In this document: in pieces, positions 32,387 through 35,667 of the stretch
How positions within the stretch are numbered: the stretch's first letter is position 1
Layout of the letters: the number at the start of each line of letters is the position of its first letter
From: an archaeon
GTDB taxonomy: Archaea; Thermoplasmatota; Thermoplasmata; JAJSAE01
Direction: 5' to 3'
DNA length: 35,667 bases
Assembly: GCA_024281315.1 (NCBI GenBank)
Contig: JAJSAE010000034.1
Location: forward strand, 1-35,667
Position numbers and translations under genes: made by a program
Notes under the pieces: generated by a model
Seen by the model: only the letters and a program-made list of their open reading frames with translations
The model's database searches: none
Told to the model about the DNA's origin: nothing

Positions 32387-33190
32387 TTATAATTTACTAT
32401 AGATGTCATTCTTTATCTTTTTGATTCTCTCATCGTTCTCGCTGTAAAGTTGATCTATCTTTTCTCTGTTTTCGCTACTGATATCTCTCTGGATGCAGTT
32501 ACTGTTTATTTCTACAACATGAGGATGTGTATGAAGGTAGTCCATAACATCGTATAAGTTTATAGTGTTCTGGAATTTGATATTCTTGTATATGTTTTTG
32601 ATAAGGATATAATCTTCTTCATAATCTAAAGTAAGTCTAAGATTTGAGCGTTTTAAATTATCAGTTACCAGAAGTTTTTTTACATTAAAAATATGCGGTT
32701 GATCCAAAAGAGCACCCCATATCTCGGTATCTACTATGTTTTTAATTTCGCAGACCGTTTCAGCAGCCTTGGTATTAATGCCATATACTGCTACTCCGAG
32801 CGGTAATCCCTCTATTTTTACGAAGTCACATGGCTCCCGCTTGAGTAAATCTACCAACCGATTGGCATATTCTATGGAGAAAAGTGGGTTATCCGCGGTA
32901 ATGCTGATGAAATAATCCATTTTATAGAATCTCGCAGTATTAGTAAGTCTCCTTAGAACATCATCCGGGTCTCCGTTAAAATAATATATTCCCATCTCCT
33001 TTGCAATTTCAACCAGAGGCAGGTCCTGTGAATCCGTTGAGGTGCATAAAACTATCTCAGAGATTCCCTTCACCTCTTTTGCTCGATCTATAACTCTCTC
33101 AATAACGGTCTTACCACTAAGATCCAGAAGAAGTTTTAGCGGCAGTCTTGTTGACTTAAGTCTTGCGGTTATCAAAAAACCTATTTTCAT
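32387..33190 (-). CDS. SpsF-like cytidylyltransferase (PF02348-type)
   Basis: A 267-residue nucleotidyltransferase. The N terminus ITARLKSTRLPLKLLLDLSGK is the SpsF form of the CTP-binding loop, followed by VLCTSTDSQD, FNGDPDDVLRRL and SITADNPLFS, the Asp-containing metal site; RLTLDYEEDY is typical of SpsF. The superfamily includes CMP-sialic acid synthetase (NeuA) and KdsB, so it may activate the nonulosonate as a CMP sugar. No canonical NeuA is seen in the window. The C-terminal 60 residues are highly charged and look helical. GGAGG lies 8 bases before the ATG; this ATG overlaps the stop of the divergent NeuB-like gene by 4 bases. Confidence 0.82.
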   Translation of the reverse strand: MKIGFLITARLKSTRLPLKLLLDLSGKTVIERVIDRAKEVKGISEIVLCTSTDSQDLPLVEIAKEMGIYYFNGDPDDVLRRLTNTARFYKMDYFISITADNPLFSIEYANRLVDLLKREPCDFVKIEGLPLGVAVYGINTKAAETVCEIKNIVDTEIWGALLDQPHIFNVKKLLVTDNLKRSNLRLTLDYEEDYILIKNIYKNIKFQNTINLYDVMDYLHTHPHVVEINSNCIQRDISSENREKIDQLYSENDERIKKIKNDIYSKL

Positions 33191-34281
33191 GTCTTTTTTC
33201 CTCCGGTGTGCGTAAAAGATGTCAGTTCTATCTTTTTAAATTCGTATTTAACCTTTTTAAAGTCTATTATCTCATCCTCTTCGATGTCTCTTTCAGCGGT
33301 GAGGCCAAGTAATTGACTAAATGCCATCTGTGGAATGTAGCTCTGCTCCACTGTTCTTTTGAAACATAGATTGTTTATGGTGAGCTCTTCTCCCTTCCTA
33401 ATACTCTTCTTTGCAACAATGGCTTTCTTCATAGGGCCTAGATTTCCGTACTCCTTTTCTTTGGGAGAAAGCTCTAGATTACCGGTTCCATACACCTTAT
33501 GGGCCAGTTCCATCATTTCTTTTATTTTTTGCATCCGCTCTTTGCCAACCGCAGTGTGGTAGTCCACCCTCTCAATCCCCTGCTCTGGTGTGTAATGCTT
33601 TTCCAGAATGTTTATGCCCGAAGCGGCCCCCATGATACTTATAAATTCGTTGTTAGGGTCATCGAAGGCGGTGTGATCCGCATAACCAACAGGCTGTTCA
33701 AAAATGTCTCTGAGCTTTGCCATCTTAGAGAGGTTTATCCATTTGTAATCTGTTGGATAGCTCTGAAAACCATACATAAGTAGAATGTCGTCTTTGCCCG
33801 CTGTTTTAAGGAAGTTTATGGCATAGCTCATTTCGTCTAAAGTGGATCCACCCACCCCAAGAATAACTATTCCTGTAAATTTACTGGCCTCTTCTAGAAG
33901 AAAGAAGTCGTTTAATCCGGTTGAGTGTAATTCTACGGCTAATATGTCTTTTCTGGTTCTATTTATGTAAATTAGACTTTCCACATCATCGCATAATGCT
34001 ATTATGTCCAGGTCTTTCTTTTTGCTGTAATCAAAAAGAGCATCCCACTGCTCTTCGGTGAAGGTCCAGCCCATTATCTTATCTTTTAACGGGTGTTTTT
34101 TCTGCATGTAACTATCTGGATTCAGTAAGAGATGAAATTTAACCGCATTCAACTTTATTTCTGAGATGTCGTCTATCATCTTGTAGAGATAGTTTATATC
34201 CCCTTCGTGATTGTATGCTGTTTCGCCTATGATATAAGGGGCAGCAAGTATCTCATTCATCTCTTTGGTCATCCTTTTCAT
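33187..34281 (-). CDS. Divergent NeuB/SpsE-like synthase with altered active-site residues
   Basis: A 364-residue protein with the NeuB barrel plus SAF-domain layout: IIGETAYNHEGD, AVKFHLL (Lys48 kept), LLMYGFQSYPTDY, PVGYADHTAF (His203 kept), ILEKHYTPEQGIERVDYHTA, then an antifreeze-like domain (ELTINNLCFKR). Compared with the NeuB encoded two genes downstream, the lysine of KVGSGE is Glu117 (VELHSTG) and the metal-ligand histidine of LLHAVSNYP is Met169. It may use another substrate, act without metal, or be a non-catalytic partner. It is directly coupled to the SpsF-like gene, matching the SpsE-SpsF pair of bacterial spore-coat loci. The start is either ATG 34281 or ATG 34272; the first overlaps the upstream stop by 4 bases. 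Confidence 0.8.
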   Translation of the reverse strand: MKRMTKEMNEILAAPYIIGETAYNHEGDINYLYKMIDDISEIKLNAVKFHLLLNPDSYMQKKHPLKDKIMGWTFTEEQWDALFDYSKKKDLDIIALCDDVESLIYINRTRKDILAVELHSTGLNDFFLLEEASKFTGIVILGVGGSTLDEMSYAINFLKTAGKDDILLMYGFQSYPTDYKWINLSKMAKLRDIFEQPVGYADHTAFDDPNNEFISIMGAASGINILEKHYTPEQGIERVDYHTAVGKERMQKIKEMMELAHKVYGTGNLELSPKEKEYGNLGPMKKAIVAKKSIRKGEELTINNLCFKRTVEQSYIPQMAFSQLLGLTAERDIEEDEIIDFKKVKYEFKKIELTSFTHTGGKKT

Positions 34282-35667
34282 CTCCTTTCTGCTAGATCCT
34301 GTATTACTTTAAATATTTTTACTGTAGCATTCCCTATATTAGCAATGTATTTCTCTATATATGCCTTTCTGTTTTTTCTCAATTCCTTATCATCTTCTAG
34401 CAGTTCTAGTATTGCGATTTTCAGTTCATCTGGACTATAAACCCCTCTTGCTACCCCCTCTTCCACATAGTTTATTGGATCTGGTTTTCCGCTCAGGTTC
34501 AGAATAATAACCGGTTTATCAAGGATTATAGCCTCCATAGCGGTTGTTGAGTGTTTTGTAATAAGCAAATCACAGGCAAATATCTGTTCGTAGGTATCGG
34601 AACCTTTTGGCATGATTACTGGATTAATTCCCGTCTCCCGTGCAATTTGTTTTAAAATCTCTATGTGTTCTTTTCTTTCGCCCTGATGCGGTTTTATAAT
34701 CAATCTTACATTCTCTTGTTTGGCGATTGTATCCATGATGGCGCGAGAGTTTTCTATGTTTTCTTCTCTGGGTAAAGCGTGTGACTGGGTGGTCCAGAGT
34801 ATTATTTTGTTTTCTGGGTTTATGTCATGTTTACGCGAAAACCCTTCTCTTGAGTAAAGGCCTTCTGCAGATTTAAGGAAATCATACCTCGGGCTTCCAC
34901 TTATTATTACCTCATTCTCATTATACTCGCTTTTCTTAACAAGGATATCCCTGTAATATTTTCCATATACAAAAGTGATATCTGGAAGGATTCCTCGAAC
35001 TCTCACATCTTTAGGGAGTACATAACTTTTATGCTCATCTGAAAAAACTCCATGTTGTAGAGCCATCGTCATTATCCCTTTCTTTTTTGCATTGTATGTC
35101 AGAAGCCTATTGAATTGGTCGAATTCACAACTCATAAATATGATTTTAGGGTTAAAGGCTCCTATGATTTTCTCTGTTGCTTTTAAGTTTATTAATATGT
35201 CTATTTCTCTTACTCGAATCATATCGTTAACATTTAGAGAATAGGAAAGATCATCGACTTCTTTGTTTTTTTGCCGTCCTATTCTGTGTTTCAAGTAATC
35301 GAAGTATGCATGAAATATTGCATTGAATGTCATGAACTCTTCCAAATAGTACCAGTTATCTGTGCTTTTAAATTTCTCTTTAGTTCTTTTGATCGGTCTA
35401 AACGGCTCCTTTATGTTTGTAGGCGGAATATCGATTCCAGCTATTTTAAAATGGTGTTTTGTTTCTTCCATTAGGCTTCCTATGTTGAAGTCTCCTTTCT
35501 GTATCTTTCCGTGTCTGTTAATGTACTCTCTCCAGCCAGCAAGCATGCTTGAGAAAAGAATGTCGACAGCTTCGTATTTCTTATTGCGGTTTATGCAAAG
35601 CAGGCTTCTGAAGTGGAGATATCTCAGTAAATAGGAAATAAATATTGCACTATTTTCTAAGAATCCA
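34278..35667 (-). CDS. GT-B glycosyltransferase / CDP-glycerol-type polysaccharide transferase, N terminus beyond the window
   Basis: The frame stays open from the stop at 34278 to the right edge, so the gene begins beyond 35667; an ATG at 35546 is internal, since in-frame codons upstream (for example RYLHFRSLLCINRNKKYEAV) read as protein. At least 462 residues are present. The C-terminal half is GT-B-like: ALQHGVFSDEHKSYVLP, FVYGKYYRDILV, VIISGSPRYDFL, IILWTTQSH, RLIIKPHQGERKEHI and LLITKHSTTAMEAIILDKPVIIL. This pattern occurs in CDP-glycerol/teichoic-acid polymerases and in capsule sugar transferases; with the cluster around it, transfer of the nonulosonate or a neighbouring sugar to the glycan is plausible. 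The N-terminal part is not recognisable. The stop overlaps the next gene's ATG by 4 bases. Confidence 0.78.
   Translation of the reverse strand, partial: GFLENSAIFISYLLRYLHFRSLLCINRNKKYEAVDILFSSMLAGWREYINRHGKIQKGDFNIGSLMEETKHHFKIAGIDIPPTNIKEPFRPIKRTKEKFKSTDNWYYLEEFMTFNAIFHAYFDYLKHRIGRQKNKEVDDLSYSLNVNDMIRVREIDILINLKATEKIIGAFNPKIIFMSCEFDQFNRLLTYNAKKKGIMTMALQHGVFSDEHKSYVLPKDVRVRGILPDITFVYGKYYRDILVKKSEYNENEVIISGSPRYDFLKSAEGLYSREGFSRKHDINPENKIILWTTQSHALPREENIENSRAIMDTIAKQENVRLIIKPHQGERKEHIEILKQIARETGINPVIMPKGSDTYEQIFACDLLITKHSTTAMEAIILDKPVIILNLSGKPDPINYVEEGVARGVYSPDELKIAILELLEDDKELRKNRKAYIEKYIANIGNATVKIFKVIQDLAERR

Noticed and set aside
35547-35667. Intergenic region before the glycosyltransferase gene at the right edge
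   Set aside because: The frame is open through these bases and reads as ordinary protein, so the gene continues past the window and no promoter can be assigned here.

Overview
The window comes from an archaeon. It carries an Orc1/Cdc6 replication initiator, an HTH-PRTase regulator of the GfcR type, pantoate kinase next to CoaBC (the archaeal CoA route), an ADP-forming acyl-CoA synthetase alpha subunit, a Sec11-like signal peptidase and a HemK-type methyltransferase of the archaeal/eukaryotic kind. TATA-like boxes lie about 25-30 bases before many start codons, as expected for leaderless or short-leader archaeal transcripts. The large membrane-anchored surface protein, with cadherin-like and calcium-binding repeats and a C-terminal membrane helix plus proline-rich tail, suggests the Thermoplasmata side of the Euryarchaeota. 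The lineage is an inference and not proven.

Layout. Positions 1-2728 (plus) hold the end of an ABC transporter ATPase, a PhoU-like DUF47 protein and GlmM. Positions 2759-3692 (minus) hold a small PC4-like protein and a HemK-like methyltransferase. Positions 3743-5995 (plus) are CoaBC and pantoate kinase. Positions 5992-6954 (minus) encode an unknown protein, divergent from a signal peptidase (7031-8080). Orc1/Cdc6 and GfcR follow on the minus strand, and an origin-recognition-box-like site lies just upstream of orc1. Positions 10174-12926 are the TldD/PmbA pair. Positions 13041-16514 encode an unusual single-chain DppB-DppC permease with a PQQ-type beta-propeller in an outside loop. Then come CysS, a radical SAM enzyme, the surface protein (19099-22854) and AcdA.

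From 24349 to the right edge everything is on the minus strand, tightly packed and visibly AT-richer. It forms one operon-like nonulosonic (sialic/legionaminic-type) acid cluster. Read in transcription order, its genes are a GT-B glycosyltransferase, a divergent NeuB-like synthase, an SpsF-like cytidylyltransferase, an SGNH-NeuB fusion, an acyltransferase, a PIG-L deacetylase interrupted by an in-frame TAA, a NeuC-type epimerase, a 3-hydroxyacyl-CoA dehydrogenase, a small acetyltransferase, a DegT aminotransferase and a CapD-type 4,6-dehydratase. These enzymes supply almost every step from UDP- or GDP-GlcNAc to an activated diamino nonulosonate. The CoA-linked dehydrogenase, the deacetylase and two acyltransferases suggest an unusual N-acyl decoration such as 3-hydroxybutyryl. 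The many N-glycosylation sequons in the surface protein and in the permease make those proteins plausible, unproven, acceptors.

The window has no gene-free stretch over 300 bases; the longest is 9336-9472 (137 bases). I saw no tRNA, rRNA, transposase, insertion sequence or CRISPR array.
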